Assembly (NCBI GenBank): GCA_002474345.1
Contig: DKQD01000154.1
Location: forward strand, 20,660 to 44,428
DNA length: 23,769 nucleotides
Direction: 5' to 3'
Origin: Bacteriovoracaceae bacterium UBA7317
GTDB lineage: Bacteria > Bdellovibrionota > Bacteriovoracia > Bacteriovoracales > Bacteriovoracaceae
Both the position numbers and the translations under genes were made by a program. The notes beneath the pieces were generated by a model. That model was not told the origin of the DNA. It was given only the letters and a program-made list of their open reading frames with translations, and did no database searches. Positions 1-7,142 of this stretch are shown one piece after another; the stretch's first letter is position 1; the number at the start of each line of letters is the position of its first letter.

Positions 1-38
1 CTTCATCCTCACCTTCATCTTCACCCTCATCTTCATTT
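1..38. repeat. Low-complexity Glu/Asp-coding hexamer repeat at left edge
   Basis: The plus strand is a run of imperfect CTTCAT/CTTCAC/CCTCAT hexamers. On the minus strand this encodes repeated Glu-Asp-Glu-Gly units in the acidic tail of the partial lipoprotein. The repeat continues past the left edge, so its full length is unknown. Confidence 0.55.
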
Positions 39-718
39 TCGTTAGTATTAATTTTTTCTTTTTTGGAAGTTTCTCCTTTTTCAATGGATTCTATATCTTC
101 TATGCTCTCAGTATCTTCTGATTCTTCTATGTCTTCGATTGATTTATCTTCCTCTTGAGCTGCTAGGTCTGAATCATTTTCTTCATCGTCATTTACGGTT
201 TCATTTTCAATTGGCAAATATTCATTTTTGTTTTTTCTTCCTTCCATTAGACTTGAAAAAAGCTCTTCCTCTAAACTTAGGTCGGAAGATGTAGAATTCC
301 AGGGACTTGATGAGTCATTTTTGACTTTTTGATTTTTAAATATTGTTAGTTTGCAGCTTTCTTTGTTGTTTGAGTGAGTCTTCCCTTTTAAGTAAAGCTT
401 AAATTTCGCGCTTTTTTCAAGTATGTTATTTTTCTCTTTTGAAAAAAAAGAAAATGTATTGTCAATCCAATGGGTTTTAATAAAGTTTTTTTTAAAACTG
501 ACTCTTTTTAGGTCAAACCTTTTTAAGAGAAGGGTTAAAGTCTCAAATGTTTTTTGACAACTAAATGGAACTTTTCTTGTTGGAAACTCATAAGATGCAA
601 GTTGGGCCCTTTGTGGTTTAGCTTTTTTTCGACTGCAGGAAGAAGTAATTGATCCTAAGAAAAAAAGGATAATAATAATCACTTGGTATTTATTAATTTG
701 ATTTTTTTTAAAAAGCAA
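1..718 (-). CDS. Putative lipoprotein with acidic tail, partial (3' end beyond window)
   Basis: This is an open frame on the minus strand that runs off the left edge, so its C-terminus is missing. I place the start at a TTG (718) because AGAGG lies 9 bases upstream; this overlaps the end of the preceding gene by 11 bases. A GTG at 682 is the alternative but has no ribosome site. The N-terminus is basic (LFKKNQINKYQ), followed by a hydrophobic stretch (VIIILFFLGSITSS) ending in Cys, a fair type II signal peptide. After that comes a domain of about 80 residues sharing KTHWIDNT and AKFKL with the upstream neighbour (KTRWIDNT, AKFKL), so the two are probably paralogues. From about residue 140 the protein is almost all Glu/Asp/Ser/Asn, with SIEDIE occurring twice and EDEG repeating to the edge, so it is likely disordered. 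Function is unknown; the fold may resemble BamC-like outer-membrane lipoproteins, but that is only an impression. Confidence 0.7.
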   Translation of the reverse strand, partial: MLFKKNQINKYQVIIIILFFLGSITSSCSRKKAKPQRAQLASYEFPTRKVPFSCQKTFETLTLLLKRFDLKRVSFKKNFIKTHWIDNTFSFFSKEKNNILEKSAKFKLYLKGKTHSNNKESCKLTIFKNQKVKNDSSSPWNSTSSDLSLEEELFSSLMEGRKNKNEYLPIENETVNDDEENDSDLAAQEEDKSIEDIEESEDTESIEDIESIEKGETSKKEKINTNENEDEGEDEGEDE

Positions 719-1283
719 TTTCTTCAACCTCTTTTGATTTTCTTTTTTCAAGCTCTTCTAATTTTTTTTCAATAAGAAGAATTCTTTTCAGTCTGTAAAG
801 GAGAGTTTTCTCTATGATTTGATCACTTGGAATAACTTTCCAGCCTTGGAGTAAGTCCTTCTGAACTAATTGTCTTTTAGAGATGAATACTTTAGTGACT
901 TCTCTTTCTGTTCTGTATCCTTTTACAACGTTTATAATTAATTTAAATTTAGCTGTTTTGTAACCAGAACCTCGATTAAGAGAGTTTGAAAAATTCATCT
1001 CAAGGGTATTATCAATCCATCTTGTTTTCCACAGTCCTGAAGCCCTATTACTAACTTCAAGAGAGTAATTATATGTGTCAATGATGTTTTTTATTGCACT
1101 CCATGTCATCTCGTAATTAGCTCTAAAAACCTGAGAAGGGAGTTCGTAATCCCTTGAAACATTTTTAAAGTGGTCATAGGAAGTGCACCCTGTTAGACAA
1201 ATGAAAATTATGACTGTGAATGTTTTTTGAAGGAAAACCTCTATTTTGTCTTGAATAGTGTGTCTTGTGGGGATATTTTTCAT
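708..1283 (-). CDS. Putative lipoprotein, paralogue of its downstream neighbour
   Basis: This is a small exported lipoprotein. The hydrophobic stretch FTVIIFICLTGC ends in a clean lipobox (LTGC), so the mature protein should begin at Cys and be lipid-anchored. I prefer the ATG at 1283; an in-frame GTG at 1301 would add six residues, and neither has a clear ribosome site. The central region (YELPSQVF through AKFKLIINV) aligns by eye with the next gene on the same strand, including a shared KT-x-WIDNT motif, which suggests a tandem duplication. The C-terminus is charged and helical (LEELEKRKSKEVEEIAF), not the long acidic tail seen in its partner. The pattern of a Trp-containing helix followed by a Gly-Leu-Trp-Lys-Thr strand recalls BamC-type domains, but I do not claim membership. 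Function is unknown. Confidence 0.75.
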   Translation of the reverse strand: MKNIPTRHTIQDKIEVFLQKTFTVIIFICLTGCTSYDHFKNVSRDYELPSQVFRANYEMTWSAIKNIIDTYNYSLEVSNRASGLWKTRWIDNTLEMNFSNSLNRGSGYKTAKFKLIINVVKGYRTEREVTKVFISKRQLVQKDLLQGWKVIPSDQIIEKTLLYRLKRILLIEKKLEELEKRKSKEVEEIAF

Positions 1284-1349
1284 CGATGGACATTTTATCA
1301 CACTAAGTTAATAAATTCATTTTCACTTTCAAAAAATTGGAGCTTGTCA

Positions 1350-2339
1350 GTGGACTATCTTAAAGCGGCCCAGAATGTTTTAAACCTAGAAGCAAATGCC
1401 ATACTAGCAGCATCCGAGCGTATGGATAAAAAGGTAGTTAATGCCGTCATGTCCATTTTTGAGAGGCTCGAGGAGACAAGGGGGCAATTGATATTTTCTG
1501 GAGTAGGAAAGTCTGGATTTATAGGGCGAAAAATTGCTTCGACATTTGCTTCTTTGGGTCTAAAGTCTTTTTTTCTTCACCCAGTTGAAGCTCTTCACGG
1601 AGATTTGGGCAGAGCAAAAAAAGAAGATACCATAGTTTTAATTAGTAAGTCAGGGACAACAGAAGAGGTAATGAAACTTATACCTTTTCTACCAATTCCT
1701 CGAGAAAGAAGAATTGGTCTTCTTGGAGACTTGGGTTCACCCATTGCTAAAGAGTGCTTTGTGACATTAGATTGCTCTGTTGAAAAGGAAGCCTGTTTGA
1801 ATAATCAAGCTCCAACCACGAGTTCTACCTTGACCCTTGCTATGGGTGATGCTCTTGCTGTTCTCTATGAGAGGATGATAGGTCTTTCGAAAGAGGGATT
1901 TGCTTTTAACCACCCTGGCGGAATCTTGGGAAAATCTCTACGAATGAAGGTGGAGGACTTAATGGTCAGTATTAATGATTGTCCCCAGTGTCGAATTGAA
2001 ACAAGTCTTCAGGACGTTATTCTTTCTATGACTGAGAATCCTGTTGGAGCTTGTGCTATTTTAGGCCCCAATAATGCCTTGAGAGGTATTGTTGTTGACG
2101 GTGATATAAGGAGAGCTTTTGCTTATGGTAAAGATGTTTTGAAAGTTTCTGTGAGAGATTTTATGACATCTTCACCTATTTCAATATCGAAGGGAGAACT
2201 TGCAAATAAGGCTTTAGACTTAATGGAGAACCGTAAAAGTCAAATAACTATTCTTCCCGTTTTAAATGAAAAAGATGAGTTCATGGGATTTTTGAGGCTT
2301 CATGACCTTCTTAATGCCGGTTTTTCTTTGCGAAATTGA
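1350..2339 (+). CDS. kdsD: Arabinose-5-phosphate isomerase (KdsD/KpsF family)
   Basis: Converts D-ribulose 5-phosphate to D-arabinose 5-phosphate, the first committed step towards Kdo for lipopolysaccharide core. The protein has an N-terminal SIS (sugar isomerase) domain followed by two CBS domains. Visible SIS motifs are GVGKSGFIGRK (K54), HPVEALHGDLG (H83), SKSGTTEE, EKEAC and FNHPGG, matching the active-site Lys, Glu and His positions known in E. coli KdsD. The CBS pair contains VDGDIRRAF and LRLHDLLNAG, the family's usual ending. The frame is open from 1227, but I chose the GTG at 1350: GGAG sits 7 bases before it, the product is then 329 residues (E. coli is 328), and a 57-75 base overlap with the divergent lipoprotein disappears. 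Its last 40 bases overlap the end of lnt on the other strand. Confidence 0.93.
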   Translation: MDYLKAAQNVLNLEANAILAASERMDKKVVNAVMSIFERLEETRGQLIFSGVGKSGFIGRKIASTFASLGLKSFFLHPVEALHGDLGRAKKEDTIVLISKSGTTEEVMKLIPFLPIPRERRIGLLGDLGSPIAKECFVTLDCSVEKEACLNNQAPTTSSTLTLAMGDALAVLYERMIGLSKEGFAFNHPGGILGKSLRMKVEDLMVSINDCPQCRIETSLQDVILSMTENPVGACAILGPNNALRGIVVDGDIRRAFAYGKDVLKVSVRDFMTSSPISISKGELANKALDLMENRKSQITILPVLNEKDEFMGFLRLHDLLNAGFSLRN

Positions 2340-4024
2340 ATATGCTTCTTTTTATTTATTGTAAGAAGAACTTTTTGAATAAGAAAAAGTAAAGCTACGA
2401 TGAGGCATAAAGGAAGCAGTCCCCATTTTTGGAAAAATGTCGGCTGTCTTTCTGAGTTATATTTAAACTTGTAGTCTTTTGAAACTTGTTTAAAAACATC
2501 TGTTCTTTTTTGCTCTGATCCGTCTGGAAGAAGAATTGAGCTTATTCCTGTGTTTGTCATCCTAATAATTGGTAAATTGAACTCAATTGCTCTCCAATGG
2601 CTCAGGAACAGGTGTTGAAAAGGTTCAATTGTGTCTCCATACCAGGAGTCATTCGTGAGGTTTATCAGAAAGTGAGGATTATCTTGAACTTTGTTAAGAT
2701 ACTTTCTTATAAAAGAAGAGAATAAAATTTCGTAGCAAATTGCAGAAATGAAGGATGATTGATTTGAAGTTTTAAAAAGGGGAAAGTTCTTTCCTTCAGC
2801 AAAAAATGAAATATTTTTAATATAGCGGCTTAGAAAAGGATTAAGAGGGCCAAAAGGAAGCCCTTCCCCAAAAGGTATAAGTCTGTGCTTATGATAAACA
2901 TTTTTGAAACTCCCTTCCTTTGAAACTAGAAAAGCACTATTGTATTCAGACTTATAACCTCTATTGATCTTATTGCTTACTCTGTCATACCCGCCAAAAA
3001 AAACTTCTGACTGCATTTTAGATGCGACTGTTCGGATAACTATTGGAATCGCATTTTTATTTTCCTTCATTTTACTGGAGCTAAGGAGCAGAGGATAGGA
3101 TGTTTCCGGCCAGACAATTAAGTCGGGTTGAGAGTTAAGAGGTTGAGTACTAAGTTTAAAATACCTTTGAGTTACTGAAAGTATCGAGTGTGGCTTACCA
3201 CTTTCAGAATCCAGTTTCATGAAGTTACCAATATTGGCTTGTACAAGGCGAACGTTTAAATTTTTGATGGAGCCTTTTTCTTCACCTATTGGTGGAATTT
3301 TAAAGAGAAAATTTAAAAGTAGAAAAATGAAAAAGAGTGATAAAGGGAGAAAGTTTTTAATTTTTTCTTTTCTAAAAAGAGGAAGAAAGGAAAAAACAAG
3401 CCAAAAACTAAAAAAGGAAAAAGCTGGTGCTCCAAAGATTGGCGCCATACCTAAGTAAGGTGAGAGTCCTAGCCAAGGGTGTCCCAGGTGGGCTGGGAAT
3501 TGTTGTGGACTGTAGTATTCTAAAAATACTAGTCCAATAGAAAATAAAATGATTCTAAGGTCGGGCTGAATTTTAAAGATCATTTTTTTAAGAAACTTTA
3601 TTTTGAATAAAGCAATGAAAATGAAAACTTGTGGTAAAAGAATAAATGAAAAAATTATCGATGTGAAAAAGTTAAGAAAACCTGAGATTTCTCCAAACTC
3701 TGTAAGGAAGTTAGGAATCCAATAATAGCCAATAAGATTGTATCCCAGAGAAAATAAGAACCAGTGTGAAAAGTCATATGACTTTTTATTTTCATTGAAA
3801 TTTTCTTTGCCCTCAAATGTATTTAAAAAAGAGAGCTGAGCGAAAAAAATTAAATAGCCGATGATAGGTAAAAAGGGCAAAGGGGATTTTGTAATGATGG
3901 ATGGAAAACCAAATGCGTAAAGTGTTCCACCTAAAAAAGATAAAATAAAGGGGGTAAGAAAAGAGTTTTTTAATCGATAAACCATAGCAGATGTATCATA
4001 CGACTTTTGACTTAATTTTGCCAA
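2300..4024 (-). CDS. lnt: Apolipoprotein N-acyltransferase
   Basis: Transfers a fatty acid from phospholipid to the N-terminal Cys of lipoproteins, the last step of lipoprotein maturation at the inner membrane. Several hydrophobic segments fill roughly the first 240 residues, then a nitrilase-type domain carries the catalytic triad: Glu307 in IVWPETSYP, Lys379 in YHKHRLIPFGE, and Cys430 in SAICYEI. The spacing is close to the E. coli Glu/Lys/Cys triad. A final transmembrane segment (LLPLCLIVALLFLI) precedes a basic tail. The start is a TTG at 4024 with AAGG about 10 bases upstream, only 15 bases after the stop of the subtilase gene; an internal ATG at 3985 is an alternative. The tail overlaps kdsD by 40 bases. 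At 574 residues it is somewhat longer than the E. coli enzyme. Its presence fits the lipoproteins nearby. Confidence 0.94.
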   Translation of the reverse strand: MAKLSQKSYDTSAMVYRLKNSFLTPFILSFLGGTLYAFGFPSIITKSPLPFLPIIGYLIFFAQLSFLNTFEGKENFNENKKSYDFSHWFLFSLGYNLIGYYWIPNFLTEFGEISGFLNFFTSIIFSFILLPQVFIFIALFKIKFLKKMIFKIQPDLRIILFSIGLVFLEYYSPQQFPAHLGHPWLGLSPYLGMAPIFGAPAFSFFSFWLVFSFLPLFRKEKIKNFLPLSLFFIFLLLNFLFKIPPIGEEKGSIKNLNVRLVQANIGNFMKLDSESGKPHSILSVTQRYFKLSTQPLNSQPDLIVWPETSYPLLLSSSKMKENKNAIPIVIRTVASKMQSEVFFGGYDRVSNKINRGYKSEYNSAFLVSKEGSFKNVYHKHRLIPFGEGLPFGPLNPFLSRYIKNISFFAEGKNFPLFKTSNQSSFISAICYEILFSSFIRKYLNKVQDNPHFLINLTNDSWYGDTIEPFQHLFLSHWRAIEFNLPIIRMTNTGISSILLPDGSEQKRTDVFKQVSKDYKFKYNSERQPTFFQKWGLLPLCLIVALLFLIQKVLLTINKKKHIQFRKEKPALRRS

Positions 4025-4039
4025 TTTTAGATAACCTTA

Positions 4040-5038
4040 TTAATTCTCTCTACTTTTTTTGATGGTTAACCTTGAAGCACTTTTAAATGCATTAAAGGCA
4101 TCTAATTTGCCACCCATAACATGTTTATGAGCTATGGTGGTGGGACCTCTTTTCAAAGATGAATTGATTAAGATCTCTTTTATCTGAGAGGGCCTTAAAC
4201 TAGGAAAATGTGAAATAAGAAGAGATGCAACACCTGTGACAAAAGCAGTAGCTTGGCTAGTTCCTGTCATTTCTCCAAATTTATTTCCTGGCATGGGCCC
4301 AATAATTTTAAAGCCTGGTGCCATAAGGTGGACAGAGTTCTTTCCAAAGTTTGAAAAGGGAAGAATCTTGGAGTTATTGTCATGAGCTGCAACACTGATG
4401 ATATTATTAAGTTTATAGCTTGCTGGGAAGTAGACATTTTTTTTGTGGTCTAGGTTTAGAGCTTGGTTTCCTGAAGCTGCAATCAGGAGGATATTGCTCT
4501 TCTCAGCTTTTTTTAAAAGGTTAAATTCTTTGAAATAAGGTTTTAGGCCACCGCCAGAGTAATTAATGATATCAACCTTCATTTTGATTGCGAGTTTGTA
4601 AGACCTAAGTAATGAGTTAAAGTTGTCTTTTCCTTTTCCCTTAGGATTATTAAATTTAATTGAGATAATTTGTATATCAGGGTTGATACTTTTAATAATC
4701 CCTGAAACGTGAGTTCCATGACCATTTAGATCACCAGAAAGACTACTTTGACCGTGGGTAAGATCTATACTTTGTGGTAAAACATTTTTTGAATATTTCT
4801 TTTTTTTGCCAAGAGAATTTTTGAAAAAAGAATGGTTTAAATCAATGCCAGTATCAATGATGGCAACTTTTACAGTTTTTCTTTTTTTGAAGACCTTCTT
4901 TGCTTTTTTTAATTTTATAAGTTGAAAGGGAATAGGGTTTAAATTCTTAACATTAATTGGCGTGGGCGAAGCCTTTGCAATCGACGAGTTGGTGACTAAT
5001 AAGTAAATTAAACTTAGTAAAAGAAGGCCTTTAATCAT
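4040..5038 (-). CDS. Secreted subtilisin-like serine protease (S8 family), copy A
   Basis: Predicted exported endopeptidase of 332 residues. I set the start at the ATG at 5038 because AAAAGGA lies 8 bases upstream and the product then begins with a good signal peptide (MIKGLLLLSLIYLLV, ending near SIAKA). The catalytic triad is intact: Asp62 in AIIDTGID, His107 in GHGTHVSG, Ser261 in TGTSQATAF, with the oxyanion Asn in AASGN. The motif after the Ser reads QATAF instead of the common MASPH. Only about 35 residues separate the signal peptide from the first catalytic motif, so no I9-type inhibitory propeptide is present. It is clearly paralogous to the gene at 5994-7016 (shared VDIINYSGGG, FPASYK, GTSQATAFV). 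It is followed after 15 bases by lnt and is probably cotranscribed with it. The substrate is unknown. Confidence 0.9.
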   Translation of the reverse strand: MIKGLLLLSLIYLLVTNSSIAKASPTPINVKNLNPIPFQLIKLKKAKKVFKKRKTVKVAIIDTGIDLNHSFFKNSLGKKKKYSKNVLPQSIDLTHGQSSLSGDLNGHGTHVSGIIKSINPDIQIISIKFNNPKGKGKDNFNSLLRSYKLAIKMKVDIINYSGGGLKPYFKEFNLLKKAEKSNILLIAASGNQALNLDHKKNVYFPASYKLNNIISVAAHDNNSKILPFSNFGKNSVHLMAPGFKIIGPMPGNKFGEMTGTSQATAFVTGVASLLISHFPSLRPSQIKEILINSSLKRGPTTIAHKHVMGGKLDAFNAFKSASRLTIKKSREN

Positions 5039-5293
5039 ACTAAATGTCCTTTTGGCAAAATGCATCCCAAACAGGAGCAATAGCTATATGCCACAAAAAT
5101 GATGGGCTTTTAAAGGTTTTTAAGGAAGGAGTTGGAAGTTTATTTGTCATTTTTCAAAAAAATAGAGAAAATTATAAAAATAAACTTATTTTGTTTGTAT
5201 TCTTGAATATATCGTTGTTTGCTGATTTGCATGGTAAAAAGAGAAGAGTTTTGTTTTTTGGGCATTTGCCTCTCATTTAAATGGGAATGAATT

Positions 5294-6019
5294 GTGAAAA
5301 GGGTTTTAATTTTTTTTAGCTTATTAGCACTTTTAGGAGGCGTTGTTTTCTTTTTCACTCTTGATTTCAAAGAGCAGGAAGAAGTAGAAACAGGATCAAC
5401 GGAATTAGAGACCACTGAAGCGGGGTCAAGAAACATAGTTAGAACTGATTTTAATTCGTTAGAAAATAAGAAAACTTCGAGAGAGGAACAAACTGAAAGA
5501 CCAGAAGTTGGGAAGGCCGAGGATAATGGAGTTAAAGATGCAGAAGACCCTAATAGAATAAACTCTGAATTTGAACTAGACCCTCAGTATTATCCTTCAA
5601 TAGGAGGTTACTTGAAGGTCGACGGAAAGGATATCCAAGCTCTTGAAATCTTTTTTAGGAAGACTGAGTCTTTTATAGTTAGTCTGGGTTTTAAAAAGGT
5701 GACAAACTCTATTTTTCAAGTTGAAAACTCCTTTTGGAACCTCCATCGAAACTCAGATGGAAAGAGTTATAATGTGAGGGTCGGTAGTGGACCTCTAAGT
5801 GGCAATATAGTTACTTTCACAGAGAAGAGAGAGCAAGGCGCTATTGAAAGTACAGATAATGAGCAAGAACAAGGCCAAGAGGGTGATAGTGAATCCGAAG
5901 ATCCTGTGGATAGCGATGATCAGGCACAAAATGGATATGAGTTGCCAAATAGTGATCAAGAGGATCCGTCTATTAACGAAGACAGCAATGAGGCTATGGA
6001 AGATTCAACTTTTGAATAA
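5294..6019 (+). CDS. Exported acidic protein of unknown function
   Basis: This protein of 241 residues starts at GTG, with GGGA 7 bases upstream. Residues 4-21 form a hydrophobic signal or anchor (VLIFFSLLALLGGVVFFF) with no lipobox Cys, so it is either cleaved or anchored in the inner membrane. Residues 22-95 are Glu/Thr/Ser-rich and probably disordered. Residues about 95-180 look like a compact domain (YYPSIGGYLKVDGKDI, FWNLHRNSDGKSYNVRVGSG), and the rest is a strongly acidic Gln/Asp/Ser tail. There are no cysteines. It lies between two subtilase paralogues, divergent from one and overlapping the 3' end of the other by 26 bases. I do not recognise a family. A role as a partner or inhibitor of the flanking proteases is possible but is inferred from position only. 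Confidence 0.75.
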   Translation: MKRVLIFFSLLALLGGVVFFFTLDFKEQEEVETGSTELETTEAGSRNIVRTDFNSLENKKTSREEQTERPEVGKAEDNGVKDAEDPNRINSEFELDPQYYPSIGGYLKVDGKDIQALEIFFRKTESFIVSLGFKKVTNSIFQVENSFWNLHRNSDGKSYNVRVGSGPLSGNIVTFTEKREQGAIESTDNEQEQGQEGDSESEDPVDSDDQAQNGYELPNSDQEDPSINEDSNEAMEDSTFE

Positions 6020-7016
6020 AGTTCTGAGCATTTTTAGCATTTAGCCGTCCATTGGATAGACATTTTCTTAAAAGAGAAGTTTCTTTCGAAACTGAAGTCA
6101 TAATTATTTTTTTAAGGTTTTTAAGATCCATATTTGGAGATTGTGAAAGAATGAAAGCTGCTACACCAGAAACAAAAGCTGTTGCCTGACTTGTTCCAGT
6201 TCTATATCCAACACGACTTTTTGGAAGAGCAGCTTTTATACGACTTCCAGGAGCTGAAAGATGGACAGAGCTTTTCCCATAGTTTGATGATGGGAGAATG
6301 TTTAGCTCTTGGTTGTTTGCAGTTACTGTAATTATATTTTTGAATTTATAGCTTGCTGGGAAAAAAGCATTCTGTTTCTTGTCGATATTTGAGCTTTCAT
6401 TTCCGGCTGCAGCTACAACGAGGATACCTTTTCTTTCCGCTTCTTTAAGAATTTCTCTCTCTTCACTAGACGGCTCAGGCCCTCCTCCAGAGTAGTTGAT
6501 TATATCAACGTTGCTTTTTACGGCAAATCTCAGTGCTTTTATTGTAGCGTCTAGGTTATCTTGTCCTGAGGCATTGGGGTTATAGTACTTTAAAATAAGA
6601 AGCTTTACGTGGGGGTAAACGCTCCTAATGATTCCGGCAATGTGGGTACCATGACCGTGGAAGTCATAGGGTTGGTTTTTATTGTCAGCTCCTGCAGAGA
6701 AGTCGATTCCATAATTCTTTCTTGAAGAATTTCCTTTTAGAACTTTGAGGTTATTCCTGAAATATGGATGGTCAGGGTCAATACCTGTATCTACAACTGC
6801 GACAACAACTTCTTTCTTTTTTTTACTGAAGGACCTCCAGGCTTCCTTGAGATATATTGATGAACGACCATTTGTTGGGTTAATGGCCCAGCTAGCGTAT
6901 CTATTGGTCAATTCTGAAAAGTTGAAAATGCCTTTGGCCTCTAAATTAAATATAAACAAATAAACAAATAGAAAGAGGCAAATAGATTTTGGGTAATTTA
7001 TTTTATTTAGATTCAT
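5994..7016 (-). CDS. Secreted subtilisin-like serine protease (S8 family), copy B
   Basis: Predicted exported endopeptidase of 340 residues. The ATG at 7016 gives a typical signal peptide (SICLFLFVYLFIFNLEA); the frame is open from a TTG at 7043, whose GAG is too close to serve it. The triad is intact: Asp76 in AVVDTGID, His122 in GHGTHIAG, Ser276 in TGTSQATAF, with oxyanion Asn in AAAGN. Residues about 40-60 (RYASWAINP through YLKEAW) match the mature N-terminus of subtilisins, so the inhibitory propeptide is absent. It shares long stretches with copy A and probably arose by local duplication. The 3' end overlaps the acidic protein on the other strand by 26 bases, leaving no space for a terminator between them. 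It is probably its own transcription unit, with a 126-base gap to mltG upstream. Confidence 0.9.
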   Translation of the reverse strand: MNLNKINYPKSICLFLFVYLFIFNLEAKGIFNFSELTNRYASWAINPTNGRSSIYLKEAWRSFSKKKKEVVVAVVDTGIDPDHPYFRNNLKVLKGNSSRKNYGIDFSAGADNKNQPYDFHGHGTHIAGIIRSVYPHVKLLILKYYNPNASGQDNLDATIKALRFAVKSNVDIINYSGGGPEPSSEEREILKEAERKGILVVAAAGNESSNIDKKQNAFFPASYKFKNIITVTANNQELNILPSSNYGKSSVHLSAPGSRIKAALPKSRVGYRTGTSQATAFVSGVAAFILSQSPNMDLKNLKKIIMTSVSKETSLLRKCLSNGRLNAKNAQNFIQKLNLP

Positions 7017-7142
7017 ATTTTTTAAAGCCTGGCAAAATGACAAATCTCACAAGTATGCTTGTCGAAAAAAAGACAAAAGTATTTAGTTAATTCTGGATAA
7101 GCAAAGAAGAATTAGTTAGATTTGAAGGCTTTATTTTAAGAA

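Noticed and set aside
1..38. Hexamer repeats as a CRISPR or satellite array
   Set aside because: They are in frame and encode a Glu/Asp tail, with no spacers.
5044..5280. 78-codon open frame on the plus strand between the subtilase and the acidic protein
   Set aside because: It runs antisense to the ribosome site of subtilase A, has no good ribosome site, and its composition looks like translated AT-rich spacer.
5140..5436. 98-codon open frame on the minus strand
   Set aside because: It overlaps the start of the acidic exported protein, has no domain or signal, and a better explained promoter region lies there.
7049..7062. ACAAG-N4-CTTGT inverted repeat upstream of subtilase B as an operator
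   Set aside because: The arms are only 5 bases and such repeats are expected by chance; no matching site occurs upstream of subtilase A.
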